A stretch of DNA of 17,017 nucleotides from Bacillota bacterium (GTDB lineage Bacteria; Bacillota; UBA994). Of this stretch, positions 6,598-14,785 are shown one piece after another. Each line of letters starts with the position of its first letter. Position 1 is the stretch's first letter. The DNA lies in contig QLUC01000027.1 of the NCBI GenBank assembly GCA_018725275.1, forward strand, positions 1 through 17,017, read 5' to 3'. Position numbers and translations under genes: made by a program. Under the pieces are notes generated by a model. That model was not told where the DNA came from. It saw only the letters and a program-made list of their open reading frames with translations, and did not search any database.

Positions 6598-7920
6598 ATG
6601 ACTATGGATGCTAGTCAAATTAGAGCCACTTTGCAAAAAGCCCGCGAATGTCACGGTTTAAGCACTTCTGAAGCAGATGCGTTGTTGTCTTTGCCCGAGG
6701 AGTGGGATGCGGAGCTCTTCGCCCGCGCCAGGGAAGTAAAGGACAAAATCTATGGCAAACGCGTGGTACTTTTTGCCCCACTGTACATTTCGAACTATTG
6801 CTCAAACAGTTGCCTGTACTGCTCGTTCCGTATGGAAAACTCCGCCCTCAAACGGGTCCATCTGACGCAGGACGAAATTCGCGCCGAGGCCGAACACCTC
6901 ATTAAGATGGGCCATAAGCGAGTGCTGCTAGAGACCGGAGAGGACGATGCCTCCACCCTTACGTATGTGCTAGAGTCCATCAACACGATTTATGGGGCCA
7001 GTGTCAATGGCCACAATATTCGCCGCATAAATGTCAACATCGCAGCCACCAGCACCGAAAATTATCGCCTGCTCAAAAGGGCCAATATTGGCACCTACCA
7101 ACTGTTTCAAGAGACCTACCACGAACCAACGTACAGTCAGATGCATCCCGCGGGGCCGAAGTCGGACTATCTCTACCACCTAGGGGCTATGGAACGCGCC
7201 ATTGATGGTGGCCTCGACGACTATGGTCTGGGAGTGCTTTTTGGCCTTTATGACTACCGCTATGAAGTTCGCGCTTTGCTTGACCACGCGGAGCACCTCA
7301 AGAAAAGCAAGGGCATCGGTCCGCACACCATCTCTGTGCCGCGCTTAAGGCCGGCCACAGGGACCGACTACCCGCTCAAACACCTATTGACCGATGCCCA
7401 GTTCGCCCGCGTGGTAGCCATCCTGCGGCTTGCCGTCCCTTACACCGGCATAATTCTCTCTACCCGGGAATCACCTGCCATGCGTGACTTCCTGCTGGAT
7501 GTCGGGGTTTCGCAAATTAGCGCGGCTTCAGTTACAACCCCGGGTGGGTATGCGCGTCCTGAGGATGCCGATGCCGGACAGTTCGCGGGGGCTGACCATC
7601 GCTCCCTGAATGAGTGCGTTGACAGCATCATCAATCGAGGATATGTCCCCAGTTTTTGCACCGGTTGTTACCGGCACCAGAGGACAGGATTAGAATTTAT
7701 GCACCTCGCAGAAGAAGGCCACATCAAGGAGTTCTGCCAGGTGAATGCCATTTTGACCTTGGCAGAGTTTGTGGCTACCTATGGCACCGAGAGCACGCGC
7801 CTGGCGGCCGACGGGCAGTGGGAGGCGTGGCTACGCCAGATACCGGATGCTAAGCTGCGTGAGCAAACACGCCTAGACCTCGCGGCGGTGGTGATGGGGG
7901 AACGTGATAAATATGTCTAA
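6598..7920 (+). CDS. hydG: HydG, [FeFe]-hydrogenase maturase (radical-SAM tyrosine lyase)
   Basis: A 440-residue radical-SAM enzyme that cleaves tyrosine to p-cresol and dehydroglycine and turns the latter into CO and cyanide, building the Fe(CO)2(CN)-cysteine synthon for the H-cluster. The SAM-cluster motif CX3CX2C is at C68, C72 and C75 (NYCSNSCLYCSF). The HydG-specific C-terminal motif CX2CX22C is exact at C354, C357 and C380, where the auxiliary cluster carries the dangler iron. This motif separates HydG from the related tyrosine lyase ThiH. The start is ATG 6598, eight bases after AGGAG; a second in-frame ATG at 6604 is less well spaced. It is in a tight operon with the TM1266-like gene, hydE and hydF. 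It is slightly shorter than many HydG proteins but has every key residue. Confidence 0.97.
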   Translation: MTMDASQIRATLQKARECHGLSTSEADALLSLPEEWDAELFARAREVKDKIYGKRVVLFAPLYISNYCSNSCLYCSFRMENSALKRVHLTQDEIRAEAEHLIKMGHKRVLLETGEDDASTLTYVLESINTIYGASVNGHNIRRINVNIAATSTENYRLLKRANIGTYQLFQETYHEPTYSQMHPAGPKSDYLYHLGAMERAIDGGLDDYGLGVLFGLYDYRYEVRALLDHAEHLKKSKGIGPHTISVPRLRPATGTDYPLKHLLTDAQFARVVAILRLAVPYTGIILSTRESPAMRDFLLDVGVSQISAASVTTPGGYARPEDADAGQFAGADHRSLNECVDSIINRGYVPSFCTGCYRHQRTGLEFMHLAEEGHIKEFCQVNAILTLAEFVATYGTESTRLAADGQWEAWLRQIPDAKLREQTRLDLAAVVMGERDKYV

Positions 7921-8971
7921 AGCGCTTATAGCCAAGGCGGAGGCACAGGGGAACCATCTGGAGCTAGGGGAACTCATCTCACTCCTCAACCTGACCGACC
8001 AGGAAGCGCTTGATGAACTTTGGCAAGCCGCGGATCGGGTCCGTGCCAAAGAAGTTGGCGAGGATGTCTGGCTCAGGGGACTGCTAGAATTTTCTAACTT
8101 CTGCCACTGCCAGTGCGAATACTGCGGCATCAGGGCCGACAATCGCTCCATCACTCGATACCGCATGACGGAAGATGAAATTCTCGCCGCAGCACGAGAA
8201 ATTTCGGCGGCGGGCATTGGCACCATCGTCTTGCAGTCCGGAGAAGATGCATGGTGGACAGGGGACCGAGTCGCTAGACTTATCTCCCGCCTCAAGATTG
8301 AACACGACCTAGCCATCACGCTCAGCCTCGGCGACAGGACGAAGGATGAGCTTCTCTTGTGGCGCAGCGCTGGGGCCGATCGCTACCTGCTGCGCTTTGA
8401 AACTTCGAATAGTGCCCTCTACGCCAAATTTCATCCCGACTCTACTCTGGCCACGCGCCTCAATACCCTCGCCGAACTTAAGTCTTTGGGATACGATGTT
8501 GGTTCGGGATGTCTCGTTGGCCTACCCGGACAAACCACTCGCGACCTGGCTTTAGATTTGCTGCTTGGGCGCGATCTTGAACTTGACATGTTTGGGGTTG
8601 GCCCCTTCATTCCCCACCCCGACACTCCCCTGGGAGGCTGTCCGCAAGGCAGCACGGAGATGACCTATAAAATGGTGGCACTAGCCAGATTAGTGATGCG
8701 CAATGTCCACATCCCTGTCACTACCGCCCTAGCTACTTTGGATGCTGACGGCCGCGAGAAGGGATGGCAGCGCGGTGCGAACGTCGTGATGCCCAATGCC
8801 ACCCCACCACCTTATCGGCAACAGTACGAGCTATACAAAAACAAACGCTGTATAGATGACACCCTCAAGCATTGCCGCGGGTGCCTTGGCGGCAGAATCG
8901 CTCGCATCGGCCGTCAAGTAGGGCAAGGCCAAGGTGGCTCCTTGCGCAAGGCGGGGCGAACCAATGAATAG
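7913..8971 (+). CDS. hydE: HydE, [FeFe]-hydrogenase maturase (radical-SAM)
   Basis: A radical-SAM enzyme of about 352 residues that acts on the HydG product during assembly of the 2Fe subcluster with its azadithiolate bridge. The SAM-cluster motif CX3CX2C is at C64, C68 and C71 (NFCHCQCEYC). A C-terminal CX7CX2C (C313, C321, C324) matches the second, non-essential cluster site of Thermotoga HydE (C311, C319, C322). The start is uncertain. ATG 7913 overlaps the hydG stop and is 12 bases from GGGGG; an in-frame GTG at 7904 is only three bases from it and would add three residues. The overlap indicates translational coupling. Both catalytic motif and context exclude the related biotin synthase BioB. 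Confidence 0.95.
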   Translation: MSKALIAKAEAQGNHLELGELISLLNLTDQEALDELWQAADRVRAKEVGEDVWLRGLLEFSNFCHCQCEYCGIRADNRSITRYRMTEDEILAAAREISAAGIGTIVLQSGEDAWWTGDRVARLISRLKIEHDLAITLSLGDRTKDELLLWRSAGADRYLLRFETSNSALYAKFHPDSTLATRLNTLAELKSLGYDVGSGCLVGLPGQTTRDLALDLLLGRDLELDMFGVGPFIPHPDTPLGGCPQGSTEMTYKMVALARLVMRNVHIPVTTALATLDADGREKGWQRGANVVMPNATPPPYRQQYELYKNKRCIDDTLKHCRGCLGGRIARIGRQVGQGQGGSLRKAGRTNE

Positions 8972-10136
8972 TGCCCCCCGTTCCGTACGTCCCCACATCG
9001 CGTTGTTGGGCCGGTGCAATGTCGGCAAATCCACTCTCATCAACGCCCTCTGCGGGCAGAACATCGCCTTGGTTTCGCCCGTTTCCGGCACAACTACCGA
9101 CCCAGTGTATAAGAGCATGGAGCTTCTACCCTTCGGGCCTGTTGTCCTGGTGGACACGGCAGGGCTAGATGACAATAGCATCCTTGGCAGGGCCCGCATA
9201 AAACTAACGGCGCGCGCTCTGCGCAAGGCCGAACTGGCCCTCTTGGTCGTGGACAGTATTCCTTTGTTGCCCATAGAACAAGAAACCTTGACCGATCTCT
9301 GCCGGCGTCAAATTCCCTACCTAGTGGTTTTTAACTCTCGGGACAGCGACATAGATGAACTTCCGCAGGATATTAGCCTGGTCAATGCCCACAGTGGTCT
9401 GGGCATCCCCGCGCTAAAGGAAACAATCGCGGCAAAACTCGCCGCAGTCGTGGTCGAGCCACCCCTAATCTCAGACCGGCTCCGTGGGGACGGTGCTGTA
9501 ATCCTCGTCGTTCCAATCGACAAAGCCGCCCCTAAGGGGAGGCTTATTCTGCCGCAAATGCAAGTGCTGCGGGATATTTTAGATGCGGGCCACCAGGCTC
9601 TGGTCTGTAGGGAAACCGAGCTTCACCTGGCGCTAAAAACACTCAGTGGCAGGCCACAATTAGTAATTACTGATTCGCAGGTCTTCCAAATGGTGGTAGA
9701 GACAATCCCTAGCGACGTCCCCTTGACCTCGTTTTCCATCATCATGGCCCGCCACAAGGGCAGTCTGCCAGCACTATCCGCTGCCACGGCTGTCTTAGCC
9801 GGCATAAAGGCCCATGACAAAATCCTCATCGCGGAAGCATGCACGCATCACAGCCAGGATGAGGATATCGGGCGCATTAAAATACCCTCCATCCTGCGTC
9901 GGCAGGCGGGAGGAGAGCTGGACTTCACTTGGGTTAGCGGACAAGAATTCCCGGATGAGCTCGACTACAAACTCATAGTCCATTGCGGGGCCTGCATGAT
10001 CACGCGAAAAGAGATGCTCTCCCGCTCAGCCCAAGCTAGTGAGGCGGGTATACCCATGATCAACTATGGTCTACTCCTCGCCTACTACAGCGGCATCCTC
10101 GAGCGCAGCCTGCAGCCTTTTAGGCAGAACACCTAG
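8964..10136 (+). CDS. hydF: HydF, [FeFe]-hydrogenase maturation GTPase and scaffold
   Basis: A 390-residue GTPase that holds the 2Fe precursor made by HydE and HydG and transfers it to HydA. The N-terminal G domain has G1 GRCNVGKST (16-24), G2 Thr in SGTTTDPV, G3 DTAG (64-67) and, at the G4 position, NSRD (124-127), where NKxD is usual. The C-terminal cluster site is CTH (C293, H295) followed after 44 residues by HCGAC (H340, C341, C344), the family's CxH...HCxxC signature. I chose ATG 8964, which overlaps the hydE stop by eight bases; a GTG at 8934 is in frame but lies within hydE and would add ten untypical residues. The gene ends the operon; the structural hydrogenase hydA is not in the window. 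Confidence 0.95.
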   Translation: MNSAPRSVRPHIALLGRCNVGKSTLINALCGQNIALVSPVSGTTTDPVYKSMELLPFGPVVLVDTAGLDDNSILGRARIKLTARALRKAELALLVVDSIPLLPIEQETLTDLCRRQIPYLVVFNSRDSDIDELPQDISLVNAHSGLGIPALKETIAAKLAAVVVEPPLISDRLRGDGAVILVVPIDKAAPKGRLILPQMQVLRDILDAGHQALVCRETELHLALKTLSGRPQLVITDSQVFQMVVETIPSDVPLTSFSIIMARHKGSLPALSAATAVLAGIKAHDKILIAEACTHHSQDEDIGRIKIPSILRRQAGGELDFTWVSGQEFPDELDYKLIVHCGACMITRKEMLSRSAQASEAGIPMINYGLLLAYYSGILERSLQPFRQNT

Positions 10137-10186
10137 ACGGGGAATATCTCACCTCTAGTCTGGCACTGGGCCTTGACCACATACAT

Positions 10187-10699
10187 TTACGAAGGGATGT
10201 ACCTGTAGAGAGGGCAATCCTTGCGCGCACATCCGGTGCCGCAGCGCAAACACAATTGCTGCCAATCAGGCCAGCGCCTCACCGCCGCATCGATCATGAC
10301 CTCAAGACCTGCTTGCAAGGTGGCTTGCTCAACCTCGGTCATGGTGTTAAACAAGCTGACATAGGCGATCATCTGCATACGGAGTTGGGTTTCGACGGTA
10401 TCCCGCCCCTTTGAGGTCAGGGCCGCCAGAATCTGCCGGCGGTCTGTCCCCGGCATACGCACCACTAACTGCTTTTGCGCCAGGCGATCCATGATTTTTG
10501 TCGCCGCCGGGTTCGAGACGCCAAGCCCGCTGGCTAGTTCTGACAGCGGGCAATCTGCGTGCAACCAAATATAGCGCAGAGCCAACAGTTGGCTGTTAGT
10601 CAGCATCTCGTCCGCCTCTAACAATGTCTCCATGGTAGCGCGCGCCCCGATTTGCATGAACAGGTCAGCCAGATGTTTCAGCACAACATGGTCTGCCAT
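10187..10699 (-). CDS. MarR-family transcriptional regulator with C-terminal four-Cys motif
   Basis: A winged-helix regulator of 170 residues, converging on hydF. The helix-turn-helix and wing region reads CPLSELASGLGVSNPAATKI, followed by VRMPGTDRRQILAALTSKG, with the DRR wing signature of MarR proteins. The start ATG 10699 is eight bases after AAAGGTGG; GTG 10711 is in frame but lies over the ribosome site. Unlike the plain MarR fold, the last 25 residues hold C-x2-C-x3-C-x4-C (LCLRCGTGCARKDCPLY). This could bind an iron-sulfur cluster or zinc, so the protein may sense redox state, iron or oxygen. A palindrome over its -10 box suggests autoregulation. Regulation of the hydrogenase genes is possible from proximity only; no matching palindrome was found at the hyd promoter. 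Confidence 0.9.
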   Translation of the reverse strand: MADHVVLKHLADLFMQIGARATMETLLEADEMLTNSQLLALRYIWLHADCPLSELASGLGVSNPAATKIMDRLAQKQLVVRMPGTDRRQILAALTSKGRDTVETQLRMQMIAYVSLFNTMTEVEQATLQAGLEVMIDAAVRRWPDWQQLCLRCGTGCARKDCPLYRYIPS

Positions 10700-10746
10700 C
10701 TCCACGCCCACCTTTCACTCATTATCTCTGGGGGAAATTTCTAAGA

Positions 10747-10762
10747 CCTATTATACACTAGG
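10747..10762 (-). promoter_or_regulatory. -10 box and candidate MarR operator upstream of the MarR gene
   Basis: CCTATTATACACTAGG is a 16-base imperfect palindrome (six of eight positions symmetric) and contains, on the minus strand, a perfect TATAAT (10750-10755). It lies about 50 bases before the regulator start, as expected for an autorepressor. No strong -35 box is visible. Confidence 0.5.
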
Positions 10763-10867
10763 GATTGTGAATTGGGTAGTAAGCAAAATACACACAGCCC
10801 GTAAGCTAACCTGTGATCCACCAAGTTATCCTTGCGAAAACTTACATTTTTTCCCACCATGTGCCCA

Positions 10868-10898
10868 GAAAAATGGGACAGTTTCCCACTGCCCCCAT
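10868..10898 (-). terminator. Terminator after the 10907-11539 gene
   Basis: On the minus strand ATGGG/CCCAT and an inner CAGT/ACTG pair around GGGAA, followed by a T5 tract (A5 at 10869-10873 on the plus strand). It begins about ten bases after the stop codon. Confidence 0.75.
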
Positions 10899-10906
10899 CT
10901 CGCTTT

Positions 10907-11539
10907 TTAACGCTCGCCCATACCGGCCACTAAGCCTTGGTATACGCGCTGAATGTACTTATCATCGGCCACGCGCCTGACAAAATGCAGTTCGTCTAGA
11001 GCATGGTCGGCGTCGAAATAGAGCTCATACCCTTCCACAGCCCTCTGTTCATCGTCTCTCTTGACCACTTGGAGTATTTTATGCCCGAACTGTTGTTCAT
11101 TCTCGCGATGAGTGATGACGAAGTCTTTATCCCTAAGTGCAGCCCGTAGCGCAACTAACGCAGTCTCCAAAGTTTGATACTGCGGCGGGAGGGTCCCCGC
11201 CTCGTATTCTTTTGGTACATTTTCGATAGGGTCGGTCAGGGTGATTTTTCCGCCAGCTTCTTTGGCTTCAAACTGTATGGTCGAGCCGGCTTCATTGGTG
11301 AAGAAGTATACAAATTCAAGACTCTCTTGTCTCTCCAGCCTACTGATGGCTCGAGAAATAATTATACGGTGGATCCTCGGGCTGCCCTCAGCGTAAGACC
11401 GACTTGTAATCAGCGGGAAAAAGTACGCGACCGCTGCACTGACGACAAAGAATGCTGCCACTAGCGCGACAACAATTTTGTCCCAAGAAAACCCGGGTCC
11501 TACCTTACGCTCTTTACGCCTGCGTTCTGCTCTGCCCAT
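10907..11539 (-). CDS. Unrecognised membrane-anchored extracytoplasmic protein
   Basis: A 210-residue protein that I do not recognise. The start ATG 11539 is ten bases after GAGGAGG. The N-terminus is strongly basic (RAERRRKERK), then one hydrophobic segment at about 22-44, then a soluble domain of about 165 residues with no cysteine. This predicts a single-pass protein with the C-terminal domain outside the cytoplasm. The domain mixes charged strands and helices (for example SLEFVYFFTNEAGSTIQFEA and the later QFGHKILQVVKRDDEQRA); no catalytic motif stands out. The ferredoxin-like gene lies 82 bases upstream on the same strand, and a terminator follows directly, so it may be the last gene of a short operon. 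A regulatory or envelope role is only a guess. Confidence 0.8.
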   Translation of the reverse strand: MGRAERRRKERKVGPGFSWDKIVVALVAAFFVVSAAVAYFFPLITSRSYAEGSPRIHRIIISRAISRLERQESLEFVYFFTNEAGSTIQFEAKEAGGKITLTDPIENVPKEYEAGTLPPQYQTLETALVALRAALRDKDFVITHRENEQQFGHKILQVVKRDDEQRAVEGYELYFDADHALDELHFVRRVADDKYIQRVYQGLVAGMGER

Positions 11540-11621
11540 TAAACTACGTCCTCCTCAATCTTGTAAACATCCTCCTTTATATTCGCCCGCTTAAGCTCGA
11601 TTTCCTGCCAAAAAGATTATC

Positions 11622-12413
11622 CTATTTTAGGTCACCCTGCACGCCGACATTGATGCTCATAACCGGCACCTTCACCCCGGCGCGCTTGATGGCCTCATTG
11701 ACTATGCGGCCCAGACCAAAGCAGCAGGGCACTTCCATATGCGCGATGGTGATGCTGCGGAAATCATTGATGCGTATCATCTGGGCTAATTTTTCGACAT
11801 AGTGATCCGCATCATCCAGCTTGGGGCACGCGATGACCAACACCTTATTCTTGAGCATTTTGCGGTGAAAATCTGGGTAGGCGAAAGGTACGCAGTCCGC
11901 AGCCACAAGAAGATCGGCTTCCTTCAGATATGGTGCCGTGGGCGGGACAAGCATCAACTGGATGGGCCACTGGTTAAGTTCTGATTTACTGGATGCTTTG
12001 GTTGTTGTTTCCTCCGCTGCAGCCTTACTCTTGTCGAAGGTCATCAGGCGCGACCCCGGACAACCCCCATGTTGGGCGTGATTGGCGGCATGCCCCTGGT
12101 CCTTAGGCGAACCACCCTCGACTGGAGTTACGGGTGCTCGGTTCGTCGGATGCGCAACCGGTTCGCGCCCAATGCTCGTCAACCAATCATTGGTCGACGC
12201 TAGATCGAAGGCATCCGATTCACGCTCCTCGATCGTGAGCGCGCCGGTGGGGCACTGTCCAAGACAGGCTCCCAGCCCGTCACAATATTGTTCGCGCACG
12301 AGTCTGGCTTTCCCATCGACAATTTGCAAGGCTCCTTCGGCACATCCCGGCACACAAAGCCCACATCCATTGCACAAATCTTCATCAATTTTGATTATAC
12401 TGCGCTTTGCCAT
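11622..12413 (-). CDS. 4Fe-4S ferredoxin-like iron-sulfur protein
   Basis: A 263-residue protein with an N-terminal ferredoxin domain. The first cluster motif is complete, CNGCGLCVPGC (C14, C17, C20, C24). The second, YCDGLGACLGQCP (C44, C50, C54), lacks the Cys normally at position 47, which is Leu; this looks like a subfamily trait rather than damage. A linker contains HGGCPGSR (C118), and a C-terminal domain of about 110 residues has conserved-looking ADCVPFAYPDFHRK, VLVIACPKLDD and VPCCFGLG (C174, C196, C230, C231). The extra cysteines suggest further metal or redox function. The start ATG 12413 is eight bases after AAGGAGG. It probably carries electrons or binds clusters in anaerobic metabolism; its partner is unknown. 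The neighbouring nitroreductase-family gene is on the same strand. Confidence 0.85.
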   Translation of the reverse strand: MAKRSIIKIDEDLCNGCGLCVPGCAEGALQIVDGKARLVREQYCDGLGACLGQCPTGALTIEERESDAFDLASTNDWLTSIGREPVAHPTNRAPVTPVEGGSPKDQGHAANHAQHGGCPGSRLMTFDKSKAAAEETTTKASSKSELNQWPIQLMLVPPTAPYLKEADLLVAADCVPFAYPDFHRKMLKNKVLVIACPKLDDADHYVEKLAQMIRINDFRSITIAHMEVPCCFGLGRIVNEAIKRAGVKVPVMSINVGVQGDLK

Positions 12414-12445
12414 CGCACAAGCCTCCTTAGTCTTTCTCTAAGGCA

Positions 12446-12473
12446 AGTATACCCCGAGGCTTGGCCGGCCAAA
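12446..12473 (-). promoter_or_regulatory. Possible promoter of the ferredoxin-like gene, with a palindrome
   Basis: Minus-strand TTTGGC (12468-12473), a 16-base spacer and TATACT (12446-12451), 33 bases before the start codon. The -35 box lies in a perfect 12-base palindrome, TTGGCCGGCCAA (12461-12472), and just upstream GTGAT-ACGG-ATCAC (12474-12487) is a second inverted repeat overlapping the stop of the nitroreductase gene. Either could be an operator. Confidence 0.45.
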
Positions 12474-12483
12474 GTGATACGGA

Positions 12484-13302
12484 TCACATATCGACAAAAT
12501 TTGTTCTTTGCTCCTGTGGTACCTCGGTCGGTTGCACAGAAATGTTGGGTATCCCTTTATCAAATTCCCACTTGCCGCTATGCCCGTAGGCTAAGATAAC
12601 TGCCTCAAAGTGCAGCATGGCAATGCCTAGGTCTATGGATGTAAAAGCGCCATTGCGACTAGCTTTGAGTTCAACTCTTTCGGGCGTGCCGGAGAAAAAC
12701 CACGGCTGCAAATTAATAGCCGATGGAGCCCGCCCGGCAGCATGGATCGCCGTAGTGAGCCAGGGTGGACCCCCAAGCAAATTCTTACTGGCAATCGCCG
12801 GCATCTCCTTGTGGCGCACCATGGAGTGGAGCATATGCCTTAAGTTGTCTTTATCCTCCGCTGGCCACCCGAGCGCGATAATGGCTATCACCTTTTCCTC
12901 CGGACCGATACTGCAATGCCCCATCAGTTTTTTATAGTCAAATGTACCACCAACCCAGCAGGTACCAAGGCCTAACGCTGCCGCCCGCAGGACATATTGT
13001 TCCCCCAAGTAGCCCGCTTCCATCTGCCCTAGGTTTTTTTCATGGGATGGCGTGATGAGACATAGAGCCGCCCTTGCACCCCTAATTTTGCCGTAACTGC
13101 CGATTATTCCGGTAAATACATGATCTAGGGATTCAGGACTCTCAATATACTCCGCGCGACACTGCGCAATATTCAGCCTGCGCAGACCATCCACCTCAAG
13201 CAGGGCCTGCCGTGAGGAGGCATCGATGGCCTCACTCCGATAACGACGCACCGACTTCCGTGAAAGGATAGCCTGCATCAGGGCTCCATAGGTAAGACGC
13301 AT
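12484..13302 (-). CDS. Nitroreductase-family flavoprotein (TM1586-like)
   Basis: A 272-residue protein from the ATG at 13302, which follows GAGGAG by seven bases; an in-frame start at 13335 lacks such a site. The opening LMQAILSRKSVRRYRSEAID is the nitroreductase FMN-binding start. GYLGEQYVLRAAALGLGTCW is the dimer/FMN helix, and the C-terminal half repeats the pattern (AAGRAPSAINLQPWFF, then DLGIAMLHFEAVILAYG). This two-lobe layout in one chain fits the TM1586-type putative nitroreductases rather than the usual 170-220-residue homodimer subunit. It probably reduces a small aromatic or other substrate using FMN and NAD(P)H; the natural substrate is unknown. It lies 68 bases after pyrI without a clear terminator, so partial cotranscription with pyrBI is possible. 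Confidence 0.85.
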   Translation of the reverse strand: MRLTYGALMQAILSRKSVRRYRSEAIDASSRQALLEVDGLRRLNIAQCRAEYIESPESLDHVFTGIIGSYGKIRGARAALCLITPSHEKNLGQMEAGYLGEQYVLRAAALGLGTCWVGGTFDYKKLMGHCSIGPEEKVIAIIALGWPAEDKDNLRHMLHSMVRHKEMPAIASKNLLGGPPWLTTAIHAAGRAPSAINLQPWFFSGTPERVELKASRNGAFTSIDLGIAMLHFEAVILAYGHSGKWEFDKGIPNISVQPTEVPQEQRTNFVDM

Positions 13303-13370
13303 AATAACACTCCTCAACATGTAATCTCTATACACATGTAGAGTCTACCATTGAAATCGTAAATCTGCCG

Positions 13371-13802
13371 CTACTTCCACGCAACTTTCGTAATTTCTTC
13401 GCAATACTCACACACATAGGCCAAAGAGCGTGCGTCATGCAGGTGAAAAAGCGGTATGACATAGGCATCCGAGTTAGTAACACAGCGAGGATTGCCACAG
13501 GAAAACAAACCGCGCACCTCGTCTGGGATAAAGACTGGCACCTTATCAACAACATGTTCGTTTTCTATGATGTTAACCGTAATGCTCGAGCCAATTAGGC
13601 CGAGCATGGCCGTATCTACGTCGGTATAGTTCTCGATCTTGATAATGTCCTTCTTGCCGAGGCGTTTACTGGGCACATTCATCAGGAGCACCACAGGATG
13701 GCCCAATTGCCCCAAATTGAGCTTGTTGAAAATCCAAAGGCCTTGGCCGGCAGCAATGTGGTCAATCACGGTGCCCTTCTTAATAGCTGCTACTTCTATC
13801 AT
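13371..13802 (-). CDS. pyrI: Aspartate carbamoyltransferase regulatory subunit
   Basis: A 143-residue regulatory chain that binds nucleotide effectors and joins catalytic trimers. The four zinc cysteines have exactly the E. coli spacing: C102, C107, C131 and C134 (CGNPRC and CEYC). The N-terminal allosteric domain has GTVIDHIAAGQG and the central KIENY segment. The start ATG 13802 overlaps the pyrB stop in an ATGA arrangement, so translation is coupled and the chains are made together. The presence of PyrI predicts an allosterically controlled, dodecameric-type enzyme with CTP or ATP as likely effectors. The sequence is slightly shorter than the E. coli chain but otherwise normal. Confidence 0.96.
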   Translation of the reverse strand: MIEVAAIKKGTVIDHIAAGQGLWIFNKLNLGQLGHPVVLLMNVPSKRLGKKDIIKIENYTDVDTAMLGLIGSSITVNIIENEHVVDKVPVFIPDEVRGLFSCGNPRCVTNSDAYVIPLFHLHDARSLAYVCEYCEEITKVAWK

Positions 13803-14734
13803 AATCCATCTACCCCCAACAAATGAGCCATGAGCGACATGCGCGCATAGACCCCGAGCTCGGCCTGCTTAAAGTAGACGGCTCGCGGATCGCTGTCGAT
13901 TTCGTAGGCTATCTCATTGACTCGCGGTAGCGGATGCATTACCAGCATTTTTGCTTTGGCCTGAGCCAATTTATCGCTATCCAAAACATAGCTGTTTTTA
14001 AGCCGCAAATAGTCAGCTTCGTTGAAAAAACGCTCTTTTTGAATGCGCGTCATGTAGAGAATATCCACTGCAGGCAGTGCCTCTTCCATGCGTCGGCACT
14101 CGATAAGCGCGCAATCTGAGTGCTGCTCAAGGTGCTCTTTCAGACGCGGCGGCAGCCTCAGCTCCTCGGGACTGATTAGATAAAATGTTGCCCCGGGATA
14201 ACGGGCCAAGGTTTCAATCAGCGAGTGCACAGTGCGTCCGTATTTTAGATCACCGCAGAATGCCACCTTCAGATGGGAAGTGCGCCCTAGATACATGTGA
14301 ATAGTTAAGAGGTCAGTAAGCGTTTGCGTCGGGTGCTGATGGCCGCCATCGCCGCCATTGATGAGCGGCACCCGGGAATACTGCGCCGCCAATTTTGGCG
14401 CTCCCTCCTTCGGATGACGCATGACCACAATGTCCGCATAGGAATCCAGGACCCGGATGGTGTCTGCAATGGACTCACCCTTAGAAACCGCCGAGGTGCT
14501 CGCATCGCTAAAGCCAAGAATGTTCCCACCCATCCTGAGCATGGCCGACTCAAAACTTAGCTTGGTGCGTGTGCTTGGCTCATAAAACAAAGTGGCGAGA
14601 ATTTTGCCGCGGCACAAAGATGCATACGACGATAGGTTCTGTTGCATACTTTGGGCTAGGCTCATGATTGAGCTAATTTCCCTTAAATCTAGGTCACTCG
14701 GGCTAATTAGGTGTCGTCCGCGCAAATCAATCAT
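13799..14734 (-). CDS. pyrB: Aspartate carbamoyltransferase catalytic subunit
   Basis: A 311-residue enzyme that condenses carbamoyl phosphate with aspartate, the committed step of pyrimidine synthesis. Visible active-site motifs are FYEPSTRTKLSFESA (STRTK at 54-58, phosphate binding), GDGGHQHPTQTLTDLLT, GDLKYGRTVHSL and MHPLPR. STRTKLSFE together with HPLPR distinguishes it from ornithine carbamoyltransferase. The start ATG 14734 is six bases after GAGGAGG. It is the first gene after the attenuator at 14786-14877 and the promoter at 14889-14917, and it overlaps pyrI. Length is as usual for the family. Confidence 0.97.
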   Translation of the reverse strand: MIDLRGRHLISPSDLDLREISSIMSLAQSMQQNLSSYASLCRGKILATLFYEPSTRTKLSFESAMLRMGGNILGFSDASTSAVSKGESIADTIRVLDSYADIVVMRHPKEGAPKLAAQYSRVPLINGGDGGHQHPTQTLTDLLTIHMYLGRTSHLKVAFCGDLKYGRTVHSLIETLARYPGATFYLISPEELRLPPRLKEHLEQHSDCALIECRRMEEALPAVDILYMTRIQKERFFNEADYLRLKNSYVLDSDKLAQAKAKMLVMHPLPRVNEIAYEIDSDPRAVYFKQAELGVYARMSLMAHLLGVDGL

Positions 14735-14785
14735 AAACTACCTCCTCTTTTCTAGCTTCTCCGAACTAGCTTAAAATAGGCGCAT

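Noticed and set aside
7873..8319. A 148-codon minus-strand open frame across the hydE start
   Set aside because: It is antisense to the radical-SAM motif of HydE, Ser-rich and low in plausibility as a protein.
8831..9274. A 147-codon minus-strand open frame across the hydE/hydF junction
   Set aside because: It is antisense to the HydF P-loop region and has no ribosome site.
11540..11580. A short leader peptide (ATG directly after AAAGGAGG) before the membrane-anchored protein gene
   Set aside because: The ATG has no spacing from the ribosome site, so initiation there is unlikely.
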